A stretch of DNA of 64,000 nucleotides from Bacteroidetes bacterium ADurb.Bin174 (GCA_002070265.1 MWCX01000085.1:53856-117855); one strand, 5' to 3'. Shown: positions 1-8,248, counted from the stretch's first letter. Numbers and translations are program-made. The notes: generated from the letters alone by a model not told the origin.

Positions 1-2
1 TG

Positions 3-98
3 CGTGGTTTGGGTAAGGGCGTCAGTCAGTTCAAAAAAGGTGTAAGAGAAGTTGATGATGAAATAAACACCTCGCTGAACGACCTTGAAAAAAAATAA
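3..98 (+). CDS. tatA: TatA/TatE-like translocase subunit, C-terminal end (partial)
   Basis: The reading frame is open from the window edge and ends in TAA at 96-98, giving 31 residues that begin RGLGKGVSQFKKGV and end in a charged tail. This is the end of the amphipathic helix and the hydrophilic tail of TatA-type proteins, which form the protein-conducting element of the twin-arginine translocase in the inner membrane. The membrane anchor and start lie outside the window. It ends 12 bp before tatC, which fits a tatA-tatC operon. Too little is present to separate TatA from TatB/E subtypes. Confidence 0.75.
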   Translation, partial: RGLGKGVSQFKKGVREVDDEINTSLNDLEKK

Positions 99-110
99 GC
101 ATCAGGTCTT

Positions 111-962
111 ATGCCAAAAAGAATGAGTGAAGGAAAAAACTTATCGTTCTGGGAGCATTTGGAGGTGTTGCGGTGGACCATCTTCCGCATAATAATGGCT
201 GCACTTTTAGTTGTTGTAGCTATTTTTTCTTTTAAGGATTTTGTGTTCAACGAGATCGTTTTTGCACCTTTAAGTTCAGACTTTTGGTTTTATCGTTCAC
301 TTTGCAAATTAGCCGAACTGTTCAAGTTTCCGGGTTTATGTCCGGAAGATTTCAATATTGAATTAATCAATATTAATCTCGCCGGTCAGTTGATGACGCA
401 TATCACTTCTTCATTCAGCATCGCATTAGTCTTAATCGTACCCTACATTTTACTTGAAATTTGGTGGTTTGTGCAACCGGCATTATATCCCAACGAAAAG
501 TCGCATGTTGGCATTATTTTCTTATCTTCTTCATTCTTATTTTATTTAGGAGTAATAGTCAGCTATTTTATTATTTTTCCACTGACAGTAAGGTTTTTGG
601 GTACCTATAAAGTGTCTGCTTTGGTTCCCAATCAGATTGCTTTGCAATCGTATATGGGCAGTTTGTACATACTGACTTTCAGTTTGGGAATTATGTTTGA
701 AATGCCTGTTTTGGCATATTTGTTATCGAAAATCGGATTGATTAACAAACAAATGCTGAAAAAGGTACGTTCGTACGCTTTTTTAATTTTGCTGATACTG
801 TCGGCTTTGGTGACACCTACCACTGATCCGTTTACCATGTCGGTTGTGGCCTTACCTCTTTATTTGTTGTACGAATTGAGTATTTTGGTCAGCAAGCCTA
901 AAAAGGAAGAGGAGGACGAAGATGAAGAGGATGAAATGATGCATGACACTGCAATAGATTAA
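111..962 (+). CDS. tatC: Sec-independent protein translocase subunit TatC
   Basis: 283-residue integral inner-membrane protein, the receptor that recognises twin-arginine signal peptides and recruits TatA. The N-terminal cytoplasmic motif FWEHLEVLRWTI (about residues 13-24) matches the family signature. Six hydrophobic segments can be placed near residues 21-45, 100-125, 133-165, 182-205, 218-235 and 240-262. The first periplasmic loop (about residues 46-95) is longer than in E. coli TatC, and the C-terminus is a highly acidic tail (KKEEEDEDEEDE), both common in Bacteroidota. It lies directly after tatA and overlaps the convergent MnmD-like gene by 4 bp. Confidence 0.95.
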   Translation: MPKRMSEGKNLSFWEHLEVLRWTIFRIIMAALLVVVAIFSFKDFVFNEIVFAPLSSDFWFYRSLCKLAELFKFPGLCPEDFNIELININLAGQLMTHITSSFSIALVLIVPYILLEIWWFVQPALYPNEKSHVGIIFLSSSFLFYLGVIVSYFIIFPLTVRFLGTYKVSALVPNQIALQSYMGSLYILTFSLGIMFEMPVLAYLLSKIGLINKQMLKKVRSYAFLILLILSALVTPTTDPFTMSVVALPLYLLYELSILVSKPKKEEEDEDEEDEMMHDTAID

Positions 963-1675
963 GTTTTCTTCGCCCGAAGCATTTCTCTTTTACCTTTTGC
1001 ACCGGGAATTCTTTCTACTGAAAATCCGGCTGTCTGCAATGCCCTGCGTACCGTCCCTTTGGCACAATAGGTAGTCAGTATGGCGTTGGGATTACAGCAA
1101 TCATACAGCATTTGGAAACGCTCATTCGTCCACATTTCGGGTTGTTTCTCCGGCGAAAAAGCATCAAAGTAAACCAGGTCGTACGTTCCCGTCAAACGAA
1201 ATGTGGTGAAATCTTCAAGTATTTTATACAGGTTAAAATTCTTTGTCAGTGAAATGTGTTTTTGCCACGGGGAGCTATGCAAAAGGTAAAATACATTCTT
1301 TTTATCTTTTGCAATGAGGTCGGGATAATTTAATGAAGCAGCAGATTCCGAAGATAGCGGATAAAGTTCAATAGCTGTGTAAAACACTTTTTGTTGGGTT
1401 TTCTCGGTTTCAACCAGAGTCAAAAATGCATTCAAGCCTGTTCCGAAGCCGATTTCCAAAATATTCAATGAAGACTGCTTACACTGTCGCAAGCCTGCAT
1501 CAATAAAGGTGTGTTCGGATTCCTGTATGGCACCGTGAATGGAATGGTAGGTTTCGTGCAGTTCAGGATGCAATACGGAATGAGAACCGTCTTCAGTCAG
1601 AACAATTTGTTGAGGATTTAATTTCATGTAGTTGTAATTTGACTTTTTTGCCATACGAAATTTTTGATGAACCAT
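959..1675 (-). CDS. mnmD: MnmD-like tRNA U34 aminomethyl methyltransferase (MnmC N-domain family)
   Basis: Predicted SAM-dependent methyltransferase of the DUF752/MnmC N-terminal family, which methylates the aminomethyl group on wobble uridine 34 in tRNA. Seen: the family N-terminal signature TEDGSHSVLHPELHETYHS, the SAM-binding loop ILEIGFGTGLNAFL and the DLVYFDAFSPEKQPEMW segment. The FAD-dependent MnmC C-terminal oxidase domain is absent, so this is the stand-alone form found outside gammaproteobacteria. The start is uncertain: ATGs at 1675, 1654 and 1627 are in frame, and the last would put the conserved TEDGS motif at the usual distance from the N-terminus. Its 3' end overlaps tatC convergently. 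Confidence 0.85.
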   Translation of the reverse strand: MVHQKFRMAKKSNYNYMKLNPQQIVLTEDGSHSVLHPELHETYHSIHGAIQESEHTFIDAGLRQCKQSSLNILEIGFGTGLNAFLTLVETEKTQQKVFYTAIELYPLSSESAASLNYPDLIAKDKKNVFYLLHSSPWQKHISLTKNFNLYKILEDFTTFRLTGTYDLVYFDAFSPEKQPEMWTNERFQMLYDCCNPNAILTTYCAKGTVRRALQTAGFSVERIPGAKGKREMLRAKKT

Positions 1676-1719
1676 TTAAATCAGTTCATGTTGGTTTTAT
1701 TATTTATCATTATTTTCAC

Positions 1720-1727
1720 TATATTTG
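1720..1727 (+). promoter_or_regulatory. -7 box TATATTTG in front of folK
   Basis: Matches the Bacteroidota -7 consensus TAnnTTTG and sits 21 bp before the ATG at 1749. It overlaps the upstream in-frame ATG at 1725, which argues that 1749 is the real start. No well-spaced -33 TTTG is visible. Confidence 0.4.
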
Positions 1728-1748
1728 TACTTTAACACATTCAGCATC

Positions 1749-2153
1749 ATGCAAACCTATCTCGGTCTCGGCAGCAATTTAGGCAAAAAAGAACACAATA
1801 TCAATTTTGCCATTCAGCAAATAGCTGAGAAAGTAGGCAAAGTAATACGCCGGTCTACTTATTACTATTCTGCTCCGGTGGGGTTTTCATCTGACAATCA
1901 TTTTGTAAATGCGGTTATTTTGGTTGATACCCAACTTACTCCTTTAGATTTGCTGCATCAACTTCAAAGTATAGAAATGAAGATGGGCAGAACGGAAAAA
2001 ACCAAAGAGGGAGTGTATGAGGACAGAATCATTGACATCGACATATTGCTTTACGGCGACATGACCGTTGATTTGCCCGGACTAAAAATTCCTCACCCTC
2101 TGATGCATGAAAGGGATTTTGTGATGAATCCGCTTAGAGAAATACAATACTGA
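1749..2153 (+). CDS. folK: 2-amino-4-hydroxy-6-hydroxymethyldihydropteridine pyrophosphokinase
   Basis: HPPK transfers pyrophosphate from ATP to the hydroxymethyl-dihydropterin in folate synthesis. The 134-residue product is short, as expected for a stand-alone enzyme. It shows the N-terminal LGLGSNLG signature, RSTYYYSAPVGFSSDNHFVNAV for pterin binding, and the metal-binding DRIIDIDILLYG motif followed by a P-H-P-L-M-H-ER block. The ATG at 1749 is preferred over 1725 because the conserved N-terminus begins immediately after it and a -7 box overlaps the upstream ATG. folB lies 1.1 kb downstream, with an exonuclease gene and a minus-strand gene between them. Confidence 0.95.
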   Translation: MQTYLGLGSNLGKKEHNINFAIQQIAEKVGKVIRRSTYYYSAPVGFSSDNHFVNAVILVDTQLTPLDLLHQLQSIEMKMGRTEKTKEGVYEDRIIDIDILLYGDMTVDLPGLKIPHPLMHERDFVMNPLREIQY

Positions 2154-2174
2154 CCGAAAAACTACAAACTGCAC

Positions 2175-2252
2175 ATCATATTGATGATGGGGCTGTCTCA
2201 AAAGCAACGCAGCAGTTGGGCGTTTATGAGACACCGCCATCATATTGATGAT
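2175..2252. mobile_element. 50-bp MITE copy with perfect 14-bp target duplication
   Basis: The element is 2189-2238. One end is GGGGCTGTCTCAAAAG, the other TTTATGAGACACCGCC, and 9 of 11 outer positions are inverted repeats. It is bracketed exactly by ATCATATTGATGAT at 2175-2188 and 2239-2252, a perfect 14-bp direct repeat as expected of a target duplication; the target contains a CATCA/TGATG dyad. Read on the minus strand it matches the left half and the extreme right end of the longer copies at 13165 and 36758, so it is an internally deleted derivative. It lies between the convergent folK and DUF2007 genes. Confidence 0.8.
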
Positions 2253-2469
2253 AATCACTCAGTACCTTCAGGGCTTTTTCATAATCTTTTTCAAAAACCA
2301 TGACTACAACACTTTCACTAACGTCCTGAAGCATGGGTAATACCTGAGCACTTGTAGAGTCGTAAATGGAACTTGAAATGTTATGTTCAGTAAGCACTTG
2401 TTGATCCAGCCTTGCCTCATCAACCCGGTCGTAACTTTTAAGTTTTACAATTTTATCCTGCATAATCAT
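2224..2469 (-). CDS. DUF2007-type putative signal transducing protein
   Basis: 81-residue soluble protein with the pattern of the DUF2007 family (KIVKLKSYDRVDEARLDQQVLTEHNI, then SVVVMVFEKDYEKALKVLSDY), a small PII-like ferredoxin fold of unknown molecular role. ATGs at 2469 and 2463 are both possible starts. Oddity: the last four codons (GGVS) and the stop codon lie inside the inserted element at 2189-2238, so the present C-terminus was set by the insertion. A minus-strand TATCTTTG box at 2524-2517 lies about 50 bp upstream. No functional partner is evident in the neighbourhood. Confidence 0.75.
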   Translation of the reverse strand: MIMQDKIVKLKSYDRVDEARLDQQVLTEHNISSSIYDSTSAQVLPMLQDVSESVVVMVFEKDYEKALKVLSDYHQYDGGVS

Positions 2470-2516
2470 AGTGTATTTGATGGAATATTTAAACCTAAAA
2501 ATCTATTATAACAACA

Positions 2517-2524
2517 CAAAGATA
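2517..2524 (-). promoter_or_regulatory. -7 box TATCTTTG for the DUF2007 gene
   Basis: The plus strand reads CAAAGATA, the complement of TATCTTTG, a full match to the Bacteroidota -7 consensus, 48 bp before the ATG at 2469. No good -33 element is seen. Confidence 0.4.
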
Positions 2525-2574
2525 AAAATGTTTACGGAAAAACCATTCATTCAGATAAGCTCGATTATTTTTTT

Positions 2575-2582
2575 TAATTTTG
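2575..2582 (+). promoter_or_regulatory. -7 box TAATTTTG for the exonuclease-folB pair
   Basis: Full match to TAnnTTTG, 45 bp before the ATG at 2628 and divergent from the DUF2007 promoter about 50 bp away. Confidence 0.45.
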
Positions 2583-2627
2583 CAGGTCACTGATATATAA
2601 CATCAGTTTGATTAGATTTTGGACGAT

Positions 2628-3272
2628 ATGACATACATAAACAAAGGCACGATTAGTAAGGAAGAAGTAAATAAACTGCCTCTTGTCTTTTTTGAAGGGG
2701 AAATAATTATCGTTGATACGGAAAAGAAAGCGAAAAAAGCAATCAAAATACTGCGCAAACAAAAGATTGTAGGCATTGACACAGAAACCAAGCCCTCATT
2801 CAGAAAGGGACAAATTAATAAAGTTGCATTATTACAAATAACCACTGCGGACCAATGTTTTTTATTCAGATTGAACAAAATTGACTTCCCTAAATCTTTG
2901 GCAAAATTTTTATCTCGCAAATCAACTCGAAAAATTGGCTTGGCTTTGAGAGATGATTTTATCGGTCTCAATAAACATTATAACTTTAAGCCTGAAAACA
3001 TCATTGATTTACAGAAAATCGTCAACGATTACGGTATTTTAGAGCAGGGTCTTCAAAAAATATTTGCCATTGTTTTCAATCAAAAAATATCGAAAAGTCA
3101 GCGCCTTTCCAACTGGGAGAGTGAAGAACTGACCGAGCATCAACAGTTGTATGCTGCTACTGATGCCTGGGCAGCATTGATGATTTACAATCAGTTGATG
3201 AAAAGAGAGAAATTAAGCAAAGAAGAAATTGAAGGATTGAAGCAACAAAACAATGGGAACAATAATTCTTGA
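2628..3272 (+). CDS. RNase D-like 3'-5' exonuclease domain protein (DEDDy)
   Basis: 214-residue protein consisting essentially of one DEDD exonuclease domain. Motif I is IVGIDTETKPSF, with the catalytic Asp and Glu in DTET. An aspartate-rich LRDD segment stands at the expected place of motif II, and motif III is YAATDAWAALMIY, where the Tyr four residues before the Asp marks the DEDDy class of RNase D and the WRN exonuclease. The HRDC domains of full RNase D are absent. A role in RNA or DNA 3'-end trimming is inferred from the family. A TTG codon at 2619 is an alternative start. The 3' end overlaps folB by 20 bp, so the two are probably co-transcribed. Confidence 0.85.
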   Translation: MTYINKGTISKEEVNKLPLVFFEGEIIIVDTEKKAKKAIKILRKQKIVGIDTETKPSFRKGQINKVALLQITTADQCFLFRLNKIDFPKSLAKFLSRKSTRKIGLALRDDFIGLNKHYNFKPENIIDLQKIVNDYGILEQGLQKIFAIVFNQKISKSQRLSNWESEELTEHQQLYAATDAWAALMIYNQLMKREKLSKEEIEGLKQQNNGNNNS

Positions 3273-3609
3273 AAACATGAAGTTTCATGCCTATCACGGG
3301 GTGTTGGTGCATGAAAAAGAAGCAGGCAATACTTTCCTGGTAACCGTTATCATGGAACTTGATACGAAAAAAGCCGGCACAACCGACCGACTTGAAGACA
3401 CTTTGAACTATCAATCGGTTTATGATGCAATTGGAAAGGAAATGAGTATTCCTTCCGAATTGATAGAACATGCGGCACACAGGATTATGGATAGGTTGAT
3501 GCAAGATTTTTCTCAGATTCAGGCAATATCATTGACATTATCAAAATTAAACCCTCCGCTGGGAGGGGATGTCGAAAAAGTGTCGATTGAGTTACACAGC
3601 GCAAGGTAA
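3253..3609 (+). CDS. folB: Dihydroneopterin aldolase
   Basis: 118-residue protein of the FolB family, which converts dihydroneopterin to the hydroxymethyl-dihydropterin used by FolK. Seen: the N-terminal ILENMKFHAYHGVLVHEK motif, with the conserved Gly-Val after Y-H, the internal YQSVYDAIGKEM segment and the ELIEHAAHRI helix, ending in the beta strand AISLTLSKLNPPLGGDVEKVSIEL. Length is normal. It begins inside the end of the exonuclease gene, which suggests translational coupling, and a separate promoter box for lepA follows. Confidence 0.93.
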   Translation: MGTIILENMKFHAYHGVLVHEKEAGNTFLVTVIMELDTKKAGTTDRLEDTLNYQSVYDAIGKEMSIPSELIEHAAHRIMDRLMQDFSQIQAISLTLSKLNPPLGGDVEKVSIELHSAR

Positions 3610-3635
3610 CACTGTTTATTCTCGATTTTTTTTAC

Positions 3636-3643
3636 TAATTTTG
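3636..3643 (+). promoter_or_regulatory. -7 box TAATTTTG for lepA
   Basis: Full TAnnTTTG match 28 bp before the lepA ATG at 3671, in the short folB-lepA gap. Confidence 0.45.
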
Positions 3644-3670
3644 CACCCTAAAATTTGTAGCGTCATTTGA

Positions 3671-5458
3671 ATGAACAAAATTAGAAATTTTTGCATCATT
3701 GCTCATATCGATCATGGGAAAAGCACTTTAGCGGACAGGTTGTTGGAATACACGAACACAGTGTCGGAAAAGGACTTACAGACTCAGGTGTTGGACAACA
3801 TGGATTTGGAAAGAGAGAGGGGTATTACGATTAAGAGCCATGCCATCCAAATGTATTACAAATCGGGAGAAGAAACCTATACGCTCAACCTGATAGACAC
3901 TCCGGGGCATGTTGATTTTTCTTATGAAGTTTCGCGGTCTATAGCTGCTTGCGAAGGGGCATTGCTTATTGTAGATGCTACGCAAGGCATACAGGCACAA
4001 ACCATTTCCAACTTATACATGGCCATTGAGCATGATTTGGAAATCATTCCGGTCATGAACAAAATGGATATGGACTCTGCAATGCCGGAAGAAGTAGAAG
4101 ATCAGATTGTTGACCTATTGGGATGTAAAAGAGAAGAAATCATTCGGGCAAGTGGCAGAACCGGTCTTGGCATTGAGGAAATCCTTCAAGCCATCATCAA
4201 CAGGATACCTGCACCGGTCGGCGATCCTGATGCGCCTTTGCAATGTTTGATCTTCGATTCTGTTTTCAACTCTTTCAGGGGGATCATCGCCTATTTCAAA
4301 ATCACGAATGGCACCATCAACAAAGGTGATTTGGTGAAATTTGTGGCGACCGGTAAAGAGTACGATGCTGATGAGATAGGGATTTTACAAATAGATATGG
4401 TGCCCACCCAAACGTTAAGTGCCGGGAATGTAGGCTATATTATTTCCGGTATTAAAAGCTCAAAAGAGGTGAAGGTCGGGGATACCATCACACATGTCAA
4501 ACGTCCTTGTGGAAAAGCCATTTCAGGTTTTGAAGAAGTAAAACCCATGGTTTTTGCCGGTGTTTATCCTGTGGATGCCGAAGATTTTGAGGATTTGCGT
4601 GCCTCTATCGAAAAATTACAACTCAATGATGCCTCTTTAACTTTCGAGCCGGAATCTTCAGTAGCCCTTGGATTTGGATTTAGGTGCGGCTTCTTGGGCA
4701 TGCTTCACATGGAAATCGTTCAAGAGCGATTGGATCGTGAGTTTGACATGAACGTAATCACTACCGTACCCAATGTTTCTTATAATGTTTATACAAAAAA
4801 AGGAGAATTGATTGAAGTCCATAATCCATCGGGCTTACCTGACATAATGCTTATTGACAGGATAGAAGAACCTTATATCCGTGCTTCCATCATTACACGC
4901 ACGGAACACATTGGCCAAATCATGACGCTTTGCCTCGAAAAGCGTGGGGAGTTAATCAAGCAAGATTATATATCCGGAAATAGGATGGAACTTATTTTCG
5001 ATTTGCCTTTGGGGGAGATAGTGTTTGACTTCTACGATCGCTTGAAAAGCGTTTCCAAAGGATATGCTTCTTTTGATTATCACCCGCATGATTATCGACC
5101 TTCCAAATTGATAAAATTGGATATCCTTCTTAACGGTGAGTCGGTAGATGCTTTATCTTCACTTACCCACTTTGACAATGCCGTATCTTTGGGACGCCGC
5201 ATGTGCGAGAGGCTCAAAGAGCTGATACCCCGCCATCAATTTGATATTCCTATTCAGGCGGCCATAGGCGCTAAAATCATCGCCCGTGAAACCATCAAAG
5301 CTGTACGTAAAGACGTGACTGCCAAGTGTTACGGTGGAGATATCAGTCGTAAGAGGAAATTGTTGGAAAAACAGAAAAAGGGCAAAAAACGCATGAAACA
5401 AATCGGCTCTGTGGAAGTTCCACAAAAAGCTTTTCTGGCTGTTTTAAAATTGGATTAA
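3671..5458 (+). CDS. lepA: Elongation factor 4 (back-translocating GTPase LepA)
   Basis: 595-residue translational GTPase of normal length. The G1 loop [10 protein letters not shown]3 DTPGH and G4 NKMD are intact. The EF-G-like domains follow ([23 protein letters not shown] in the domain III region, then [19 protein letters not shown]). The LepA-specific C-terminal domain runs to the basic tail [29 protein letters not shown]4 binds ribosomes, remodels stalled or mistranslocated complexes and acts in the cytoplasm. It appears to be transcribed alone from the box at 3636 and is followed by a convergent amino-sugar gene pair. Confidence 0.98.
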   Translation: MNKIRNFCIIAHIDHGKSTLADRLLEYTNTVSEKDLQTQVLDNMDLERERGITIKSHAIQMYYKSGEETYTLNLIDTPGHVDFSYEVSRSIAACEGALLIVDATQGIQAQTISNLYMAIEHDLEIIPVMNKMDMDSAMPEEVEDQIVDLLGCKREEIIRASGRTGLGIEEILQAIINRIPAPVGDPDAPLQCLIFDSVFNSFRGIIAYFKITNGTINKGDLVKFVATGKEYDADEIGILQIDMVPTQTLSAGNVGYIISGIKSSKEVKVGDTITHVKRPCGKAISGFEEVKPMVFAGVYPVDAEDFEDLRASIEKLQLNDASLTFEPESSVALGFGFRCGFLGMLHMEIVQERLDREFDMNVITTVPNVSYNVYTKKGELIEVHNPSGLPDIMLIDRIEEPYIRASIITRTEHIGQIMTLCLEKRGELIKQDYISGNRMELIFDLPLGEIVFDFYDRLKSVSKGYASFDYHPHDYRPSKLIKLDILLNGESVDALSSLTHFDNAVSLGRRMCERLKELIPRHQFDIPIQAAIGAKIIARETIKAVRKDVTAKCYGGDISRKRKLLEKQKKGKKRMKQIGSVEVPQKAFLAVLKLD

Positions 5459-5495
5459 CTTCATTTGCCAATCAAACACTTACGAAAACTATAAA

Positions 5496-6233
5496 TTATT
5501 GGCTGTAATTGGCTATAAAATTCTCAGCCTCATCTAATGCATTGAGTTTTCCAACATCAATCATCTGAAAATCCTCAGGCACCAAGCCGTGTACTTTGTG
5601 TGTTTTTGAGATGGATAAATAAAAATCAATAATAGGAAAACGCTCACTGCAGTTCTCCATCAATTGGAATATTTCAGGGGAAACTACCTGAATGCCGGCG
5701 AAGGCAAGTTTGTGATAGTTTTCAGGATGGGTAAACCCGGCAGGGCGAAGCTCACCGGTTGTTTTATTGAGCCAGCCTTTTAAATAATATTGTTCATTAA
5801 ATAGTAAATAACGGCTGGTTTCACGTGTACTAACCACCAAAGTTGCCAGTGATTTATTGTTTAAATGTTGTTGGTATAAAGCCGACAAATCTATATTGGA
5901 TAATATATCTACATTGTGTATCAAGAAAGGTTTGCCGTCATTGAAAAAGTGAACAGCTTTTTTCAGTCCTCCGCCAGTCTCCAACAATTGATTGCGCTCA
6001 TCCGAGAATTCAATGCATATTTCAAAGTTGTTTTGTGAATGCACATATTCCATGATCTGATCGGCGAAATGATGCACATTGATGATGATTTCATCTGAAC
6101 CCGCACGCTTCAATTTTTCGACTACATGAGCCAGCAAGGGTTTACCTGCAACGGGAACCAAGGCTTTAGGCATGGTGTCGGTCAGTGGCTTTAGCCTTGA
6201 ACCAAGACCTGCCGCAAATATCATGGATTTCAT
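5496..6233 (-). CDS. murU: Nucleotidyltransferase, MurU-like (MurNAc-1-phosphate uridylyltransferase)
   Basis: 245-residue sugar-1-phosphate nucleotidyltransferase. The N-terminal FAAGLGSRLKPLTDTMPKAL is the NTP-binding signature, followed by LVPVAGKPLLAHVVEKLKRAG, the ETGGGLKKA motif and a metal-binding NVD. The overall layout closely follows MurU, which makes UDP-MurNAc from MurNAc-1-phosphate in peptidoglycan recycling. Its start overlaps the stop of the upstream kinase gene in an ATGA (6230-6233), so the two are translationally coupled. This matches the AmgK-MurU salvage pair known from other bacteria. Substrate is inferred from resemblance and context; another hexose-1-phosphate is possible. 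Confidence 0.8.
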   Translation of the reverse strand: MKSMIFAAGLGSRLKPLTDTMPKALVPVAGKPLLAHVVEKLKRAGSDEIIINVHHFADQIMEYVHSQNNFEICIEFSDERNQLLETGGGLKKAVHFFNDGKPFLIHNVDILSNIDLSALYQQHLNNKSLATLVVSTRETSRYLLFNEQYYLKGWLNKTTGELRPAGFTHPENYHKLAFAGIQVVSPEIFQLMENCSERFPIIDFYLSISKTHKVHGLVPEDFQMIDVGKLNALDEAENFIANYSQ

Positions 6234-7651
6234 ACGGAAAATACAGTTTCAATATTTTGTTCCCTGTGCACCAATTGCACCTCTACATCAAACAATTGAC
6301 GGATGCGCTCTGCCATTTTTTGAGCAGCATATACCGAGCGGTGGCGACCACCTGTACACCCGAAGCAAACCATCAGGTGTATGAATTTACGTTCTTTATA
6401 ACGTTTCACGGAAGCATCCACCATGGCATAGGCTTGTTCTAATAAAGTAAGAATTTCTCCGTCTTGTTCTAAAAAATCAATGACAGGCTGATCCAAGCCG
6501 GTCAGTTGGGCATAGCGTTCATATTTTCCGGGATTATTTACTGCCCTACAATCGAATACAAAACCGCCTCCATTACCGGAGTCATCATTGGGAATACCTT
6601 TTTTATAGGAGAAACTAATTACTTTTACTACCAAAGGCTTTTGCACCAACAAATCCTGGAAATCCTTCAAATCACACATGCGTTGCAGCACATCAATCAA
6701 ATAAGGATATCCTTTTAAGTCACTTTTCAATATAACTTTCAAATTAGCCAAAGCATAGGGAATACTTTGTAAGAAATGTGGTTTCTTCTCAAAATAACCT
6801 CTGAAACCATAAGCACCCAGGACTTGCAATATCCTGAACAATACGAAATGTTTCAGGTTGTGGTGAAATTCCTCTTGATTCACCGGTTGTAATTTTTTCA
6901 GTGCATCTATATAATCATCAAGCAATTCCATGCGTAATTCATCACTGAAATTGGCTTTAGCTTGCCATAAAAATGAAGCTATATCATAGTGTAATGGTCC
7001 GCGCCGTCCCCCTTGAAAATCTATAAAATAGGGTTGTTCCTCTTTAATCATTACATTGCGTGTTTGAAAATCCCTATACATAAAGGTGTTGGCAGGAACG
7101 CTCATCAAAACTTTCGTGAAATGTTGAAAATCATCTTCTAATTTGTTTTCTTGAAAATCTAAGCCGGTAGCTTTCAAAAAACAATATTTAAAATAATTCA
7201 AATCCCATAAGATAGTTCGTTCATTAAAATCAGGATGCGGATAACAGACAGAGAAGTCAAAACCCTCAGCACCTTTTACCTGGAAAGAAGGCAACAACTG
7301 CAAAGTTTTACGCAGCATCTTCTTTTCTTCAACTGAAAATACTCCGGTTTTTCTACCTTGAGCAATGAAGTCAAAAAGCGTGGTGTTGCCCAAATCTTCC
7401 TGAAGATAATATTGTCCATCATCCGACTGTGCCAATACTCGGGGGACAGGTAATGATTTATTAACGAAATGTTGAGCCATCGTAATAAATGCTTTGTTCT
7501 CTTCAACGGATGTGCCTTTCACACCTATCAGAACCTCATGTTCATTTTCAAGTCTGAAATACTTACGTTTAGACCCTGAAGCTGCGAATTCAGTAATTTG
7601 ATTGGGTTTATGACCGGTGTATTGAAAAAAAAGATTTTCTAATTCGTTCAT
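6230..7651 (-). CDS. Amino-sugar kinase (AmgK-like phosphotransferase) fused to RapZ C-terminal domain
   Basis: 473 residues in two domains. Residues ~1-330 form an aminoglycoside-phosphotransferase-type kinase with the catalytic loop FMYRDFQTRNVM (~190-201) and the metal-binding IDFQGG, as in AmgK, which phosphorylates MurNAc/GlcNAc at the anomeric position. Residues ~337-473 match the C-terminal domain of RapZ: FDCRAVNNPG, TGLDQPVIDFLE and the phosphate-binding loop CFGCTGGRHRSVYAAQ (~427-442). The RapZ N-terminal Walker ATPase is absent. In E. coli that C-terminal domain senses glucosamine-6-phosphate and handles small RNA. The ATGA overlap with the MurU-like gene supports a joint role in cell-wall sugar salvage; the RapZ part may regulate the kinase (inference). 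Confidence 0.85.
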   Translation of the reverse strand: MNELENLFFQYTGHKPNQITEFAASGSKRKYFRLENEHEVLIGVKGTSVEENKAFITMAQHFVNKSLPVPRVLAQSDDGQYYLQEDLGNTTLFDFIAQGRKTGVFSVEEKKMLRKTLQLLPSFQVKGAEGFDFSVCYPHPDFNERTILWDLNYFKYCFLKATGLDFQENKLEDDFQHFTKVLMSVPANTFMYRDFQTRNVMIKEEQPYFIDFQGGRRGPLHYDIASFLWQAKANFSDELRMELLDDYIDALKKLQPVNQEEFHHNLKHFVLFRILQVLGAYGFRGYFEKKPHFLQSIPYALANLKVILKSDLKGYPYLIDVLQRMCDLKDFQDLLVQKPLVVKVISFSYKKGIPNDDSGNGGGFVFDCRAVNNPGKYERYAQLTGLDQPVIDFLEQDGEILTLLEQAYAMVDASVKRYKERKFIHLMVCFGCTGGRHRSVYAAQKMAERIRQLFDVEVQLVHREQNIETVFSV

Positions 7652-7700
7652 GGGAATTGTTAAAAAGGTTCCATTAAATGATTTGTATTGTGCAAAACTA

Positions 7701-7732
7701 CAAAAATAAATTGTGTTTCAATACAACACAAA
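7701..7732 (-). promoter_or_regulatory. Promoter for the kinase-MurU operon
   Basis: On the minus strand TTTG (7732-7729), a 20-bp spacer and TATTTTTG (7708-7701) give a full Bacteroidota -33/-7 pair about 50 bp before the kinase ATG at 7651. The -33 part overlaps the end of the chromate transporter gene. Confidence 0.55.
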
Positions 7733-8239
7733 ACCCAGCACACCTGCCCCTACAATAATGAGTATGGGATGTACTTTCAGTATCAAAGAAGAAATAAAGG
7801 CAAGGCCGAATAAGAGATAACTTTTATAATCAATGAAGTTTTCGTTGTTCATCAACAAGATAGCTGCGGCGGCTATCATTCCCACCACCATGGGACGCAG
7901 CCCATTGAGTGCATATTGCAGGTATTTGTTTTTTTGCATCACAAAGAAAAATCGGGTGAGGGTAATCATGATGATGAAAGAGGGTAGGGTAATGGCAAAA
8001 GTTGCAATCATGGCTCCCCAGATATTGCCGGATGCTACATAACCTACATAAGTAGCGGAGTTGATGCCAATCGGACCGGGCGTCATTTGAGAGATGGCAA
8101 TAATGTCGGTCAGTTCGGCAGGCGTCATCCAACCGTAAGTGACTATTTCATGCTGAATTAAGGTAATAATGGCATATCCGCCTCCAAAAGCGAACATGCC
8201 AATTTTGAAAAATGATATGAATAGCTGGAGATAGATCAT
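7718..8239 (-). CDS. Half-size chromate transporter (ChrA family)
   Basis: 173-residue membrane protein equal to one half of a full ChrA (CHR family) transporter. The family signature FFKIGMFAFGGGYAII stands near the N-terminus, followed by QMTPGPIGINSATYVGY and hydrophobic segments covering most of the remainder. Short CHR proteins normally occur as adjacent pairs that work together. Here only one half is present: the flanking genes are carboxynorspermidine dehydrogenase, 9 bp upstream, and the kinase downstream. Chromate or sulfate export is a family-level assumption; the true substrate is unknown. Confidence 0.85.
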   Translation of the reverse strand: MIYLQLFISFFKIGMFAFGGGYAIITLIQHEIVTYGWMTPAELTDIIAISQMTPGPIGINSATYVGYVASGNIWGAMIATFAITLPSFIIMITLTRFFFVMQKNKYLQYALNGLRPMVVGMIAAAAILLMNNENFIDYKSYLLFGLAFISSLILKVHPILIIVGAGVLGFVLY

Positions 8240-8248
8240 TTAAAGTGA

